This document shows, piece by piece, positions 1 through 10,087 of a stretch of 64,000 nucleotides of DNA. This DNA is from Candidatus Cloacimonetes bacterium HGW-Cloacimonetes-2 (GTDB lineage Bacteria > Cloacimonadota > Cloacimonadia > Cloacimonadales > Cloacimonadaceae), in contig PHBP01000010.1 of the NCBI GenBank assembly GCA_002842035.1, positions 77,381-141,380 on the forward strand, in the 5' to 3' direction. The translations under genes were made by a program, and so were the position numbers. Below the pieces are notes generated by a model. The model was not told the origin of the DNA. It did not search any database and saw only the letters and a program-made list of their open reading frames with translations. Every line of letters begins with the position of its first letter. Position 1 is the stretch's first letter.

Positions 1-2
1 CC

Positions 3-479
3 ATGATAAATGGGGAAGGATCTCTTGAGTATTGGGATGATTCGGTTATTACAACAATGAATATTATAAGGACTTGTGTATCCGGGCAGAGAGTATGGTA
101 TGTGGTAAGCTCAAAGGCTTCGTATGAATTCACGACGGGGCTATATGTGCAGAAAGTGAATCTAAGCAGTACAGGAAGCGATGATCCTGTGATAGCTCCG
201 GCAGTCCCTATAAGTCTGACGAACTATCCCAATCCATTTAGAGATCAAACACAGGTTTGCGTGAAGCTGGAAGATGCTGCTCCTCTTACCCTTAAGATAT
301 ATAATATCCGTGGACAATTGGTGCGGACGATCAGGCAGGAAGAGGCTATTAGAGGAGATAACTACTTTATCTGGGATGGAAAAGACTCTTCCAATCGCAA
401 CTGCGCTACGGGAGTCTATTACCTCAGAGCAGAGACTGCCAGTTCTAACGCTATTCTCAGGACTTTGAGGATCAAGTAA
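3..479 (+). CDS. C-terminal part of a secreted protein with a type IX sorting-like domain (5' truncated)
   Basis: The frame is open from the window edge, so the N-terminal part of the gene lies outside; the ATG at position 3 is probably internal. The last 85 or so residues form a typical type IX secretion C-terminal domain: NYPNPF, a beta-strand pair around LTLKIYNIRGQLVRTI, then GVYYLRAE and a basic end (LRTLRIK). In Bacteroidetes-like bacteria this domain directs export across the outer membrane and attachment to the surface. The role of the missing passenger part is unknown. I am sure of the domain type and unsure of the protein's function. Confidence 0.8.
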   Translation: MINGEGSLEYWDDSVITTMNIIRTCVSGQRVWYVVSSKASYEFTTGLYVQKVNLSSTGSDDPVIAPAVPISLTNYPNPFRDQTQVCVKLEDAAPLTLKIYNIRGQLVRTIRQEEAIRGDNYFIWDGKDSSNRNCATGVYYLRAETASSNAILRTLRIK

Positions 480-535
480 AGCTTCTGTAGTGCTGGCAGT
501 GGGGTGGGCTCTACCATCACCATAAGTTTGCATAG

Positions 536-566
536 AAAAAGGCTGAACCCGATGGATTCAGCCTTT
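536..566 (-). terminator. Rho-independent terminator of the enolase gene
   Basis: A perfect 10-bp stem (538-547 with 557-566) closes a 9-nt loop. On the minus strand it is followed by five T residues, 18 bases beyond the enolase stop. It may also stop transcripts coming from the plus-strand gene that ends at 479. Confidence 0.8.
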
Positions 567-583
567 GTTGTAACTGTGTTTAT

Positions 584-1912
<1,329 letters not shown>

Positions 1913-1938
1913 TCACAAAGACTCGTCTCCTATGTGTT

Positions 1939-2301
1939 TTAATCTTTTCTATTATTAACGTGGTCAATCAATCCTAGGAGCATCTTTCGAATCTGATCCA
2001 GGTTTTCGATCATAGTCCGGCAGTCTATTGCTGGAAGACACTCTACCTGTTCTGCAATGATTAGTTGAGTCTCCAGCTCTGCACATTATCCCAGCGAGAT
2101 ATTCAAGAAATCTGGGAACTCCTTGTCTCCTCTTCGTGCTGCACCTTCGGCAATATTGGAAGGAATCGATACAGCACTACGGTAGATTTGCGACATCAAT
2201 GAGTGAAATCTTGTCGAGTCTATTGCTTTGCCGCATGGATAGATCATCTTCACCAGCATAATGCTATCTTTCCAGACTTTCAAGTCTTTGTGGCTATTCA
2301 T
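1939..2301 (-). pseudogene. Four-helix bundle (23S rRNA intervening-sequence type) protein with an in-frame stop
   Basis: Codons 1-71 read LKVWKDSIMLVK, then SLMSQIYRSAVSIPSNIAEG and KEFPDFLNISLG, which is the hallmark of the small four-helix-bundle family (about 115-125 residues). TAA at codon 72 sits where the family has Ser (in GSxAELETQ). The same frame then continues CAELETQLIIAEQ through QIRKMLLGLI to a TAA at 1939-1941, giving 48 more family-like residues. A single C-to-A change (TCA to TAA) explains it. The gene is either freshly broken or carries a sequencing error. Its role is unknown; the family forms pentameric bundles and relatives include the Avd protein of diversity-generating retroelements. 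It lies between inverted heptamer arrays. Confidence 0.8.
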
Positions 2302-2353
2302 CTGGGATTTAGATTCCTCTTACAATCATGCAAGTTTCTCGAACTAATATCTT

Positions 2354-2375
2354 CTCGTTACTTGTCACTTGTCAC
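2354..2375 (-). repeat. Heptamer tandem repeat, right arm (inverted)
   Basis: On the minus strand this reads GTGACAA GTGACAA GTAACGA G, the inverse of the array at 1876-1904. It overlaps the TGA stop of the SPFH gene (2372-2374), so that gene's 3' end lies inside the repeat. Confidence 0.7.
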
Positions 2376-3316
2376 TTCTTAAATATCTGCTCCAGACTCT
2401 TAACAGATCCTAGTAAGGCTGAGGACTCGTATGGCAGCATTACGACCTTATCGTTTTGCTGGACGAGGCTTTGGAAGGCATCAATGTACTTGAGAGCGAG
2501 CTGATATTGTGCTGCATCGGTGCCGGTAGAGACGACCGCTTCCTGGATCATTTGGATGGACTTGCGTTCGGCATCCGCGACCAGGAGTTTGGATTGAGCT
2601 TCACCATCTGCTCTGGCGATCTTTGCCTGACGCTCACCTTCAGCCACGCGCACTTGGTATTCACGTTCTCCATCGCCTTGCAGGATTTTGGCACGCTTGT
2701 CGCGCTCGGCTCTCATCTCTTTTTCCATTGCTGTCTTGATCTCTTCAGGAGGCAGAATGTCTTGCAGTTCCACACGGTTTACCTTGACGCCCCACTTGTC
2801 CGTGGCTTCGTCCAGAATATCACGCAGCTTGGCATTGATGGTATCGCGGGAGATCAGGGTCTTATCAAGTTGCAACTCACCGATCACATTACGCAAAGAA
2901 GTTTGAGTAAGCTTTTCAATGGCTTCCGGCAGGTTTCCGATCTCATAAACAGCCTTGTAAGGATCAGTAACCTGGAAATAGAGCAAGGCATTGATATTGA
3001 TTGTGACATTGTCGCTGGTGATCACATTCTGCCGGGGGAAATCATAGACCGTCTCACGCAGATCGATCCTGTTTTCAGTTCTCTGCTGCACCACGACTTG
3101 ACCACGGTAGTCGCTACGTGTATAGCGCCAGTGAATCGGCCGGGGACGATCAAAGATCGGCACGATCAGGTGCAGACCGGAATCCAGTGTCTTATAGTAC
3201 TTTCCCAGGCGTTCGATAATCACTACTTCCGCTTGGCGAACTACGATCAGACCTTTCGAGATAAGCGAGATCACGAATATGGCCAAAACGATCAGAACAA
3301 AAATGATAGGGTCCAT
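2372..3316 (-). CDS. SPFH/stomatin-like membrane protein (QmcA family)
   Basis: The 314-residue protein has one N-terminal membrane span (IIFVLIVLAIFVISLI), then the band-7/SPFH domain (about residues 25-190) with RLGKYYKTLDSGLHLIVP and the family sequence VKVNRVELQDILPPEEI. A long charged coiled coil rich in Glu, Arg, Ala and Gln follows (about 190-270). Such proteins form large ring or cage assemblies in the inner membrane and help control membrane proteases such as FtsH. ATG 3316 is chosen because GGAGG lies 5 bases before it; an upstream ATG adds 11 residues without such a site. The usual NfeD partner gene is not beside it. Confidence 0.9.
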   Translation of the reverse strand: MDPIIFVLIVLAIFVISLISKGLIVVRQAEVVIIERLGKYYKTLDSGLHLIVPIFDRPRPIHWRYTRSDYRGQVVVQQRTENRIDLRETVYDFPRQNVITSDNVTININALLYFQVTDPYKAVYEIGNLPEAIEKLTQTSLRNVIGELQLDKTLISRDTINAKLRDILDEATDKWGVKVNRVELQDILPPEEIKTAMEKEMRAERDKRAKILQGDGEREYQVRVAEGERQAKIARADGEAQSKLLVADAERKSIQMIQEAVVSTGTDAAQYQLALKYIDAFQSLVQQNDKVVMLPYESSALLGSVKSLEQIFKK

Positions 3317-3461
3317 TGATACCTCCACTTTATAGTCAATCAGAGTCAATTTTACAATCGATATTCTCCTGACAAGTAATTTAATCAGCTTTTGGATTAT
3401 TCCCAGTTGAAAAGGCTCCTTAGCTTCAGGAAATAAACCTGCAGATCGCTGAAGGGTAATA

Positions 3462-3494
3462 GAAAAACCGGGACTCCAAAGGGGGAATCCCGGT
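3462..3494 (-). terminator. Terminator of the formate-tetrahydrofolate ligase gene
   Basis: An 11-bp stem with one mismatch (3467-3477 with 3484-3494) and a 6-nt loop is followed on the minus strand by TTTTTCT. It lies about 20 bases beyond the stop of the ligase gene. Confidence 0.8.
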
Positions 3495-3514
3495 ATATCA
3501 AATCCAGCGAGTAT

Positions 3515-5182
3515 CTAAAACAATCCGCTGATATTGCCATCACTTTCGACGTCGATCACTTCCGCGCTGGGATGCTTGGGCAAGCCCGGCATCCGCATAA
3601 TCTCACCCGTGATGGGGATCAGGAAGCCGGCACCTGAGGCTACCAAGACCTCTCTCACCGTGACCAGGAAGTCTTTGGGACGTCCCAACAGATCAGGATT
3701 GTCGGAGAGTGATTTCTGCGTCTTGGCAATACAGATAGGTAGCTTGTCAAAACCGTATTTATTGATCTTTTTGATGTCTGCCTTGGCATCGGCAGTATAA
3801 TCAACCTTTTGTGCGCCATAGATTTCTGAGGCTACTTTAAATATCTTGTCTTCCACAGAGCTATTCCAATCGTATAGCCCGCGATAGTGGCATACTTCCT
3901 TGTCAACCATATCGATCACGTGCTGAGCCAGCTCCAAACCTCCGGCACCGCCCTTGGCGTGATACTCCACAATGGAGACGTCAAAGCCTTGTTCTTTTAC
4001 AAACTTAGCCACTACATCCAGCTCTTCCTGGGTATCGGTCGGGAAGCGGTTGATCGCCACGATCGACTTCATACCAAATTTATCGATGTTTTCCAGATGC
4101 TTAGCCAGATTTGGCAGGCCGTCTTCCACAGCCTTGGGATTTGGCAGCGAGATCTCTTTGAGCTTGGCTCCGCCGTGTAGTTTGAGCGCTCTGACGGTTG
4201 CGACCAGCACCACGGCGTCTGTGCAGAACTGACCGTATTTGCAGACCAGATCAAAGAACTTCTCAGCTCCCAGATCAAAGCCAAAGCCGGCTTCTGTAAC
4301 CACGTAATCTCCCAAAGCAAGCGCTGTCCGGGTAGCTATAATACTATTAGCACCCTGAGCGATATTGGCAAATGGTCCGCCATGCACCAAAGCCGGGGTA
4401 TTCTCCGTGGTCTGCACCAGATTGGGTTTGAGCGCATCTTTGAGCAGCGCCGTGATCGCTCCTTCAAAACCCAGTTGCGAGACCTTCACCGGCGCACCGT
4501 CGTAAGTAAGCCCGACCGTGATATTGCCGATTCGCTCTTTCAGTTCGTCCATATTGTTGGAAAGACACAAGATAGCCATAATCTCCGAAGCCGGAGTGAT
4601 ATCAAATCCATCTTCCCGCGGAAAGCCCTGCTTGCTGCCGCCCAGCCCGATCACGATCTTGCGGAGCATCCTGTCGTTTACATCCAGGACGCGCTTCCAG
4701 GTCACCCGGCGGGGATCAAGCTTCAGCTCGTTGTCATAATAAATATAGTTGTCCAGTAGTGCTGCCAGAGTGTTGTTTGCAGCGGTCACTGCGTGAAAAT
4801 CACCCGTAAAATGCAGATTGATATCTTCCATTGGGAGCACCTGCGACCAGCCTCCGCCTGCTGCTCCGCCTTTAACGCCAAAGACAGGCCCCAGCGAGGG
4901 TTCACGTATGGTGGCAATGGCTTTCTTGCCCAGTTGGTTCAGAGCTTGAGCCAGCCCAATCACTGTAGTCGTCTTGCCTTCGCCTGCGGGAGTGGGAGTG
5001 ATAGCAGAGACCAATATCAGCTTGCCGTTGGGATTGCGAGGCAGATTCAAAAGGGTCTTGTAGCGTATCTTTGCCTTGTAATCTCCATATTGATCGATGT
5101 CATCCGGGCTCAGCCCGATCTTTGCCGCTATATCTTTGATGTGCTCCAGTTTTATCGAGCGTGCTATCTCGAGATCATTCAT
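3515..5182 (-). CDS. fhs: Formate-tetrahydrofolate ligase
   Basis: The enzyme makes 10-formyltetrahydrofolate from formate and ATP in the cytoplasm, feeding one-carbon and purine metabolism or running in reverse to make ATP. The 555 residues match the family length. The N-terminal P-loop is PTPAGEGKTTT; REPSLGPVFGVKGGAAGGG and HFTGDFHAV are family signatures. AGGAGG stands 6 bases before the ATG. It is monocistronic, with its own terminator. Together with glyA at 12.9 kb it points to active one-carbon metabolism. Confidence 0.97.
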   Translation of the reverse strand: MNDLEIARSIKLEHIKDIAAKIGLSPDDIDQYGDYKAKIRYKTLLNLPRNPNGKLILVSAITPTPAGEGKTTTVIGLAQALNQLGKKAIATIREPSLGPVFGVKGGAAGGGWSQVLPMEDINLHFTGDFHAVTAANNTLAALLDNYIYYDNELKLDPRRVTWKRVLDVNDRMLRKIVIGLGGSKQGFPREDGFDITPASEIMAILCLSNNMDELKERIGNITVGLTYDGAPVKVSQLGFEGAITALLKDALKPNLVQTTENTPALVHGGPFANIAQGANSIIATRTALALGDYVVTEAGFGFDLGAEKFFDLVCKYGQFCTDAVVLVATVRALKLHGGAKLKEISLPNPKAVEDGLPNLAKHLENIDKFGMKSIVAINRFPTDTQEELDVVAKFVKEQGFDVSIVEYHAKGGAGGLELAQHVIDMVDKEVCHYRGLYDWNSSVEDKIFKVASEIYGAQKVDYTADAKADIKKINKYGFDKLPICIAKTQKSLSDNPDLLGRPKDFLVTVREVLVASGAGFLIPITGEIMRMPGLPKHPSAEVIDVESDGNISGLF

Positions 5183-5632
5183 CTGTATCCTCCTGAATAG
5201 TACTAAATACTTGTTTTACAGATAATATCAGCTTTTTGTCTGATTAGGCAAGCTGAAAAAAGACAGCCGGATCCAAGAGCGCAAACCTCCATAAACAATG
5301 AGTATAGCCTATGAATACCGGGATATCCCTATTCCCACCGCTGCTGATGTGATTTGTCATCGTTTAAGGCTCCTATTCGATTGATATCTCTTAAACACTT
5401 GCCAGACAGCTATATGATGGATGCTCATACAGGATTCAAGCAGGATACAAGCAGGATTGAAGCAGGAATTGAATAAGAGCGCACCGGGGGATAAATAACT
5501 TTACTAAAAAACAGGGCTCTGAATAATGTCAACTGAGCGCGATTTGGTTTTTGCGACAGCTTGCAGATCAATCAGATAGCGCGTCGCAAGCAAAAGCTAT
5601 GAAATTACAAAAAAAAGATAGAAGGTGAATCA
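5183..5632. other. Long divergent intergenic region between fhs and mmdA
   Basis: These 450 bases separate two divergent transcription units and should hold both promoters, but I cannot name convincing -35/-10 pairs. Visible structure is the 11-bp repeat array (5430-5473) and a 7-bp inverted repeat, TTGCGAC at 5551-5557 with GTCGCAA at 5583-5589, in the likely leader of the decarboxylase operon. No coding sequence is supported. Confidence 0.6.
5430..5473 (+). repeat. Four tandem 11-bp repeats (class C)
   Basis: The four units read CAGGATTCAAG, CAGGATACAAG, CAGGATTGAAG and CAGGAATTGAA, each 11 bp, one helical turn apart. The GAT core and 11-bp step recall the class A and B repeats elsewhere in this window. 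Confidence 0.75.
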
Positions 5633-7183
5633 ATGGAAATTCCAAAGCCTGTACTCAAACTCAGACAAGCCCGCGAAAAGGCTATGCTGGGCGGTGGCAG
5701 CAAGAGGATCGAAGAACAGCATGCCAAAGGCAAGCTGACTGCGCGAGAACGCATTGAATTGCTGGTCGATAAGGACAGCTTCGAGGAGTTTGACCTCTTC
5801 GTGCAGCATCAATGCACCAATTTTGGAATGGAGCAATACAAGCACTCCGGCGATGGCGTTGTGACCGGCTCCGCGACCATCAACGAGCGTTTGGTATATA
5901 TCTTTGCACAGGATTTCACGGTTTTTGGCGGCTCGCTCTCCAAGACTTATGCCGAAAAGATCTGCAAGATTATGGATATGGCGATCAAAAATGGCTGTCC
6001 GCTGATCGGGCTGAACGATTCGGGCGGTGCTCGTATTCAGGAAGGCGTCGATGCCCTGGCCGGTTATGCCGAGATCTTTTGGCGCAATGTGATGTCTTCC
6101 GGAGTGATCCCTCAGATTTCTGCCATTCTGGGACCCTGTGCCGGCGGAGCGGTCTATTCTCCTGCCATTACGGACTTTGTGATAATGGATAAGACCAATA
6201 GCTATATGTTTGTGACCGGTCCCAAAGTGGTGAAGACAGTACTCAATGAAAACGTTACGACCGAGGATTTGGGCGGTGCAGTGATGCACTCCACCAAGAG
6301 CGGAGTGGCGCAGTTTGTTTCCGAGAGCGAAGAGGAAGCCATCCTGATCATCAAGAAGCTGCTTAGTTTCTTGCCTTCCAATAATATGGAAGACCCTCCC
6401 TATTTCCCCACCCACGATCCGATCAATCGGCTTTGCGAGGAATTGGATCACCTGGTGCCGGAGAATCCCAACAAGCCTTACGATATGCTGGATCTGATCC
6501 ATTGCGTCGTGGATGATGGTGAATTTCTGCAGGTGAGCCGCAACTTTGCCCAAAATATTCTGGTGGGTTTTGCCAGGATGAATGGCCACCCGGTCGGTAT
6601 CGTTGCCAATCAGCCCAAAGTCCTGGCTGGTGTGCTGGATATCGATGCCTCGATCAAGGGTGCCAGATTTGTGCGTTTCTGCGATGCTTTCAATATCCCG
6701 CTGATCGTATTGGAAGACGTTCCCGGCTTCCTTCCCGGCACTTCGCAGGAGCACAATGGCATCATCCGCAATGGAGCCAAGCTGCTCTATGCCTTTGCGG
6801 AAGCAACGGTTCCAAAGATTACCGTGATCGTGCGCAAAGCCTATGGTGGAGCTTACTGCGTGATGAACAGCCGTCATATGCGGGCTGATTTGGTCTACGC
6901 CTGGCCCACAGCCGAGATCGCTGTGATGGGTCCCAAGGGTGCGGTGGAAGTGATCTTCCGCAAGGAAGCAATGGCATCCGAAGATCCCAAGAAGACACTA
7001 TTGGAACGCGAAGAAGAATACCGCGAGATGTTTGCCAATCCCTATAATGCGGCAGAACGCGGCTATATAGATGATATCATTGAGCCCTCCCGCACTCGCT
7101 TCAGATTGATCCGGGCGCTGGAAATGCTTGCCAACAAGCAGGATAATATCCCGCCCCGCAAGCATGGCAATATCCCCTTGTAG
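5633..7183 (+). CDS. mmdA: Methylmalonyl-CoA decarboxylase alpha subunit (acyl-CoA carboxyltransferase)
   Basis: The 516-residue protein is a full-length acyl-CoA carboxylase beta-type carboxyltransferase, with an N-terminal [14 protein letters not shown] block, [16 protein letters not shown] and [12 protein letters not shown] for CoA and oxyanion binding in the first half, and [22 protein letters not shown] and AYGGAYCVM in the second. In sodium-pumping decarboxylases this subunit moves the carboxyl group from methylmalonyl-CoA to carrier-bound biotin. Propionyl-CoA carboxylase alone is an alternative, but the following OadG-like, carrier and beta-pump genes in the same operon favour the decarboxylase. 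The ATG has AAGGTG 6 bases upstream. Confidence 0.92.
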   Translation: MEIPKPVLKLRQAREKAMLGGGSKRIEEQHAKGKLTARERIELLVDKDSFEEFDLFVQHQCTNFGMEQYKHSGDGVVTGSATINERLVYIFAQDFTVFGGSLSKTYAEKICKIMDMAIKNGCPLIGLNDSGGARIQEGVDALAGYAEIFWRNVMSSGVIPQISAILGPCAGGAVYSPAITDFVIMDKTNSYMFVTGPKVVKTVLNENVTTEDLGGAVMHSTKSGVAQFVSESEEEAILIIKKLLSFLPSNNMEDPPYFPTHDPINRLCEELDHLVPENPNKPYDMLDLIHCVVDDGEFLQVSRNFAQNILVGFARMNGHPVGIVANQPKVLAGVLDIDASIKGARFVRFCDAFNIPLIVLEDVPGFLPGTSQEHNGIIRNGAKLLYAFAEATVPKITVIVRKAYGGAYCVMNSRHMRADLVYAWPTAEIAVMGPKGAVEVIFRKEAMASEDPKKTLLEREEEYREMFANPYNAAERGYIDDIIEPSRTRFRLIRALEMLANKQDNIPPRKHGNIPL

Positions 7184-7191
7184 GTATCGTG

Positions 7192-8046
7192 ATGCGAAAA
7201 CTACTAATTCTTATAGCACTGAGTCTGATGCTGGGCGGTCTGTTTGCCCAGGCTCCGGCTCCGGCTGCAGTAGCCAGCCCGGCGATTTCTGATTCTCTGG
7301 CAGAGCAAAAGAAGCTGGAGATTTTGGATGAGTACGGCATCCGCGAGACTTCTACTCTCCTGGAAACAGCTAAGATACTGGAGCTCGAGAATATGCAGCG
7401 GTTTAAGCACTTGCTCAATCTGGAAGAGAGTAACGACAAGCTTGACAGCAGGACTCTCAGGCAGCTTGGCATCACTCCTTACGAAGCCTTTTTGGCAAGT
7501 CAGAAGATAAACTATGGCTTCTCTGAGCTGAATAATCTCACAGAGGTTGCCAGTGTGCTAAACATCCCGATCAAGAAGCTCAAGAGTATGCTGGGAGAGC
7601 CAATCGATCCGCTCACCAAGGAGCACGATCTACGCAGCTTGCAATCCCTCAATCTCAGTCCGGAAAGGCTGATGGAAGTCAAGGATGAATTTGAGGCTGA
7701 CCGTGTGCCATATGGCTTTAGTCTCACTTTGGTGGGTATGCTGGTGGTTTTTTCTGCCCTACTAATTACCAGTATTGTGATTGGTCAATTGAGACATCTA
7801 CAGGCAGAAAAAAAGAAAGAACCTCCCGTGATCAAGGTCTCAGCGACCGGAAAGGTGATCAAGGCACCCTCAGGAGTGAGCAGCGACATCATTGTGGCAG
7901 CCGTCTCGGCGCTCTACATCTATGAATACACTATCAAAGAACGGCGTCGGATCCAACTTACCTTCAACCGCAGCAAGACCAATCAATGGCGCAGCAGTGC
8001 CATCCTAAGCATGCCAAACCGTGAATTTACCAGGAAAAGGAGCTGA
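7192..8046 (+). CDS. OadG/MmdD-like decarboxylase subunit with an extra N-terminal exported domain
   Basis: The 284-residue protein has a signal-like N-terminus (MRKLLILIALSLMLGGLFAQ), a helical region of about 150 residues, and one membrane span (about 175-198, GFSLTLVGMLVVFSALLITS) that matches the OadG gamma-chain anchor. A basic cytoplasmic tail of about 85 residues follows. Ordinary gamma/delta subunits are about 80-120 residues and begin at the anchor. The helical region seems to contain a repeated element (LDSRTLRQLGITPYEAF near 84-100; HDLRSLQSLNLSPERLM near 145-161). It probably anchors and assembles the decarboxylase at the membrane. A GTG directly before the ATG could also serve as start. 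Confidence 0.7.
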   Translation: MRKLLILIALSLMLGGLFAQAPAPAAVASPAISDSLAEQKKLEILDEYGIRETSTLLETAKILELENMQRFKHLLNLEESNDKLDSRTLRQLGITPYEAFLASQKINYGFSELNNLTEVASVLNIPIKKLKSMLGEPIDPLTKEHDLRSLQSLNLSPERLMEVKDEFEADRVPYGFSLTLVGMLVVFSALLITSIVIGQLRHLQAEKKKEPPVIKVSATGKVIKAPSGVSSDIIVAAVSALYIYEYTIKERRRIQLTFNRSKTNQWRSSAILSMPNREFTRKRS

Positions 8047-8050
8047 GATT

Positions 8051-8761
8051 ATGAAGACATACAAGCTTAAGATAAATGGAGATAAATACGAAGCAAGAGT
8101 GCTGGAATATACAGGCACACACGCTAAGATAAACGTCAACGGACGCGACTATCTGATCGAGATCGAAGACGATGCCCAGCCGGCTCTGCCCAAGCTGGAG
8201 CAAAACAAGGCTGTACCCATCGCACCAGCGATGAGTGCCAATGAGGTATTCACCGGTGAAGTACGTGCTCCGCTGCCGGGTGTGATCGTTTCTATACCTG
8301 TCAAAGAAGGCGACAAGGTCAAGAAAGGCCAGGCAATCATCATCATCGAAGCTATGAAGATGCAATCCGAGATTGCTGCTCCGGTTGATGGCACGATCGG
8401 TAAAATAGTCGTGAAAGAGAAATCTCCGGTGCAAGAAGGCGACCTTCTGATGCATCTGGCAGGCGACGAAGTGAAAGAAAAGCCAGCTAATGGCAAGCAG
8501 AACCGCAATCAGAACCCGGCTCCCGCTCCTGCTGCAACCCCCAAAGATGGCATTATTCTGGCTCCTATTCCCGGGGTGATCCTCGATCTGCTGGTAAGTC
8601 CCGGCGATATGGTGCAGGCAGAGCAGACCGTGCTTATCCTTGAGGCTATGAAGATGGAATCCGAGATTCACAGTCTGTATAGCGGCAGAGTAAAGAAAGT
8701 GATGGTTTCCAAGGGACAATCAGTTCAGGAAGGCGACCCCTTGATTGAGCTGGAGGTTTAG
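8051..8761 (+). CDS. Biotin carboxyl carrier with two biotinyl domains
   Basis: The 236-residue protein begins with a short beta-rich region (TYKLKINGDKYEARVLEYTG), followed by two complete biotinyl domains: residues 71-138 with AMKM (Lys103) and residues 168-236 with AMKM (Lys201). A linker rich in Ala, Pro, Asn and Lys separates them. The usual subunit has one such domain. It ferries the carboxyl group from the carboxyltransferase to the membrane pump. ATG 8051 has GGAG 8 bases upstream and lies 4 bases after the preceding stop; an upstream ATG at 8021 lacks this site. Confidence 0.9.
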   Translation: MKTYKLKINGDKYEARVLEYTGTHAKINVNGRDYLIEIEDDAQPALPKLEQNKAVPIAPAMSANEVFTGEVRAPLPGVIVSIPVKEGDKVKKGQAIIIIEAMKMQSEIAAPVDGTIGKIVVKEKSPVQEGDLLMHLAGDEVKEKPANGKQNRNQNPAPAPAATPKDGIILAPIPGVILDLLVSPGDMVQAEQTVLILEAMKMESEIHSLYSGRVKKVMVSKGQSVQEGDPLIELEV

Positions 8762-8766
8762 TCTAA

Positions 8767-9894
8767 ATGCAAGAATTGATGCAATTTATCCAGACGACCG
8801 GCTTCCTGAATATTGAGCTCAGTAATTTACTGATGATCTTTTTTGGCTCGGTCTTTATATGGCTGGGAATCAAGAAGGAATTTGAGCCCTTGTTGCTGGT
8901 TCCGATTGGCTTTGGAATGATTCTGGGCAATATGCCCGGGCTTAGCGAACAGGGACTCTCGATCGATAGCCAGGGAAGCGTCCTGAACTACCTCTATTTC
9001 GGGGTGAAAACAGGTATTTACCCCTCATTGATCTTCCTGGGAATTGGTGCGATGACGGATTTTTCCACCCTGATTGCCAATCCCAAGCTGATCCTCTTGG
9101 GAGCAGCAGCTCAATTTGGCATCTTTGCCACTTTTATAGGTTCTATCCTATTGGGATTCAACGTCCTGGAATCAGCTTCCATCGGTATAATCGGCGGCGC
9201 TGACGGTCCTACCTCGATCTATCTGGCATCCAAACTGGCACCTCATCTATTGGGTCCCATAGCTCTTGCAGCATATTCCTATATGTCACTGGTGCCGGTC
9301 TTGCAACCGCCTATTATGAAACTGCTTACGACAAAGAAAGAGCGCGTGATCAGGATGAAATCACCCAGAATTGTGAGCCAACGGGAACGCATCATCTTCC
9401 CGCTGGTCTGCTTCATTGTGACGGCTCTGATTGCCCCCGGATCAATGATCCTGCTGGCGATGCTATTCTTGGGTAACCTCCTCAAAGAGAGCGGAGTGAC
9501 AGATCGTTTGGCAATCACAGCCAGGAGCTCTCTAATCGATATCGTGACCGTCCTGATCGGGCTCACAGTTGGTGCCAAGACCTCCGGAAAGGTCTTCCTG
9601 ACGACTGCTTCAATCCGCATCTTCGTCTTGGGAGCGGTGGCTTTCTGCGTTGCGACTGCTGCCGGAGTGATCTTTGCCAAGATAATGAATCTCTTCCTCA
9701 AGGACAAGATCAATCCGCTGATCGGTAATGCCGGTGTATCGGCTGTGCCGGTTTCAGCACGAGTATCGCAGGTTGTGGGACAGCAGTATGACAAGAACAA
9801 CTTCCTGATCATGCACGCGATGGCGCCAAACGTTGCCGGAGTAATCGGATCAGCAGTAGCAGCCGGTGTACTGCTGGGTATCCTGGGCAACTGA
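8767..9894 (+). CDS. mmdB: Sodium-translocating decarboxylase beta subunit (OadB/MmdB)
   Basis: This 375-residue polytopic inner-membrane protein decarboxylates carboxybiotin and pumps sodium ions outward. Family hallmarks are SIGIIGGADGPTSIYLASKLAP, with the essential Asp of the sodium site, GVSAVPVSARV, and the C-terminal HAMAPNVAGVIGSAVAAG. A GGAGG within the last codons of the carrier gene serves as its ribosome site. It closes the four-gene operon mmdA, OadG-like, carrier, mmdB, which fits energy conservation during propionate fermentation. Confidence 0.95.
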   Translation: MQELMQFIQTTGFLNIELSNLLMIFFGSVFIWLGIKKEFEPLLLVPIGFGMILGNMPGLSEQGLSIDSQGSVLNYLYFGVKTGIYPSLIFLGIGAMTDFSTLIANPKLILLGAAAQFGIFATFIGSILLGFNVLESASIGIIGGADGPTSIYLASKLAPHLLGPIALAAYSYMSLVPVLQPPIMKLLTTKKERVIRMKSPRIVSQRERIIFPLVCFIVTALIAPGSMILLAMLFLGNLLKESGVTDRLAITARSSLIDIVTVLIGLTVGAKTSGKVFLTTASIRIFVLGAVAFCVATAAGVIFAKIMNLFLKDKINPLIGNAGVSAVPVSARVSQVVGQQYDKNNFLIMHAMAPNVAGVIGSAVAAGVLLGILGN

Positions 9895-9930
9895 TTGATT
9901 AGATCCTGACAGCAATAATACAGATACTTA

Positions 9931-9968
9931 CAAAGGGGATAGCTGATGCCGTCCCCTTTGGCTTTTAT
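9931..9968 (+). terminator. Terminator of the decarboxylase operon
   Basis: A perfect 9-bp stem (CAAAGGGGA 9931-9939 with 9952-9960) and a 12-nt loop precede GCTTTTATC. It starts 37 bases after the mmdB stop. Confidence 0.8.
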
Positions 9969-10087
9969 CCCAAGGAAGATTCAGACAATTGAAAAGGCTT
10001 GACAAATAAGCTGATGTGCAGGAGCAATGCGTTCAGGCAAATTTGCAGCCTTGCTATGCCTTAATCTATACAGCTTTTGGAGTTAAC

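Noticed and set aside
1939..2301. Reassignment of TAA as a sense codon
   Set aside because: TAA ends enolase, tldD, the LpoB-like gene and others at the expected family lengths, so it is a working stop in this genome.
5430..5473. CRISPR-like array
   Set aside because: Units of 11 bp directly abut with no spacers, and no cas gene is near. The heptamer arrays at 1876 and 2354 fail for the same reason.
5630..6877. A 415-codon minus-strand open frame opposite the carboxyltransferase gene
   Set aside because: It mirrors the strongly conserved mmdA frame, has no family features or ribosome site, and is rich in His and Gln as expected from antisense reading. Similar long frames opposite fhs, the SPFH gene and pepA were rejected for the same reason.
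9999..10030. Promoter for the LpoB-like gene based on TTGACA at 9999-10004
   Set aside because: No acceptable -10 box lies 16-18 bases downstream.
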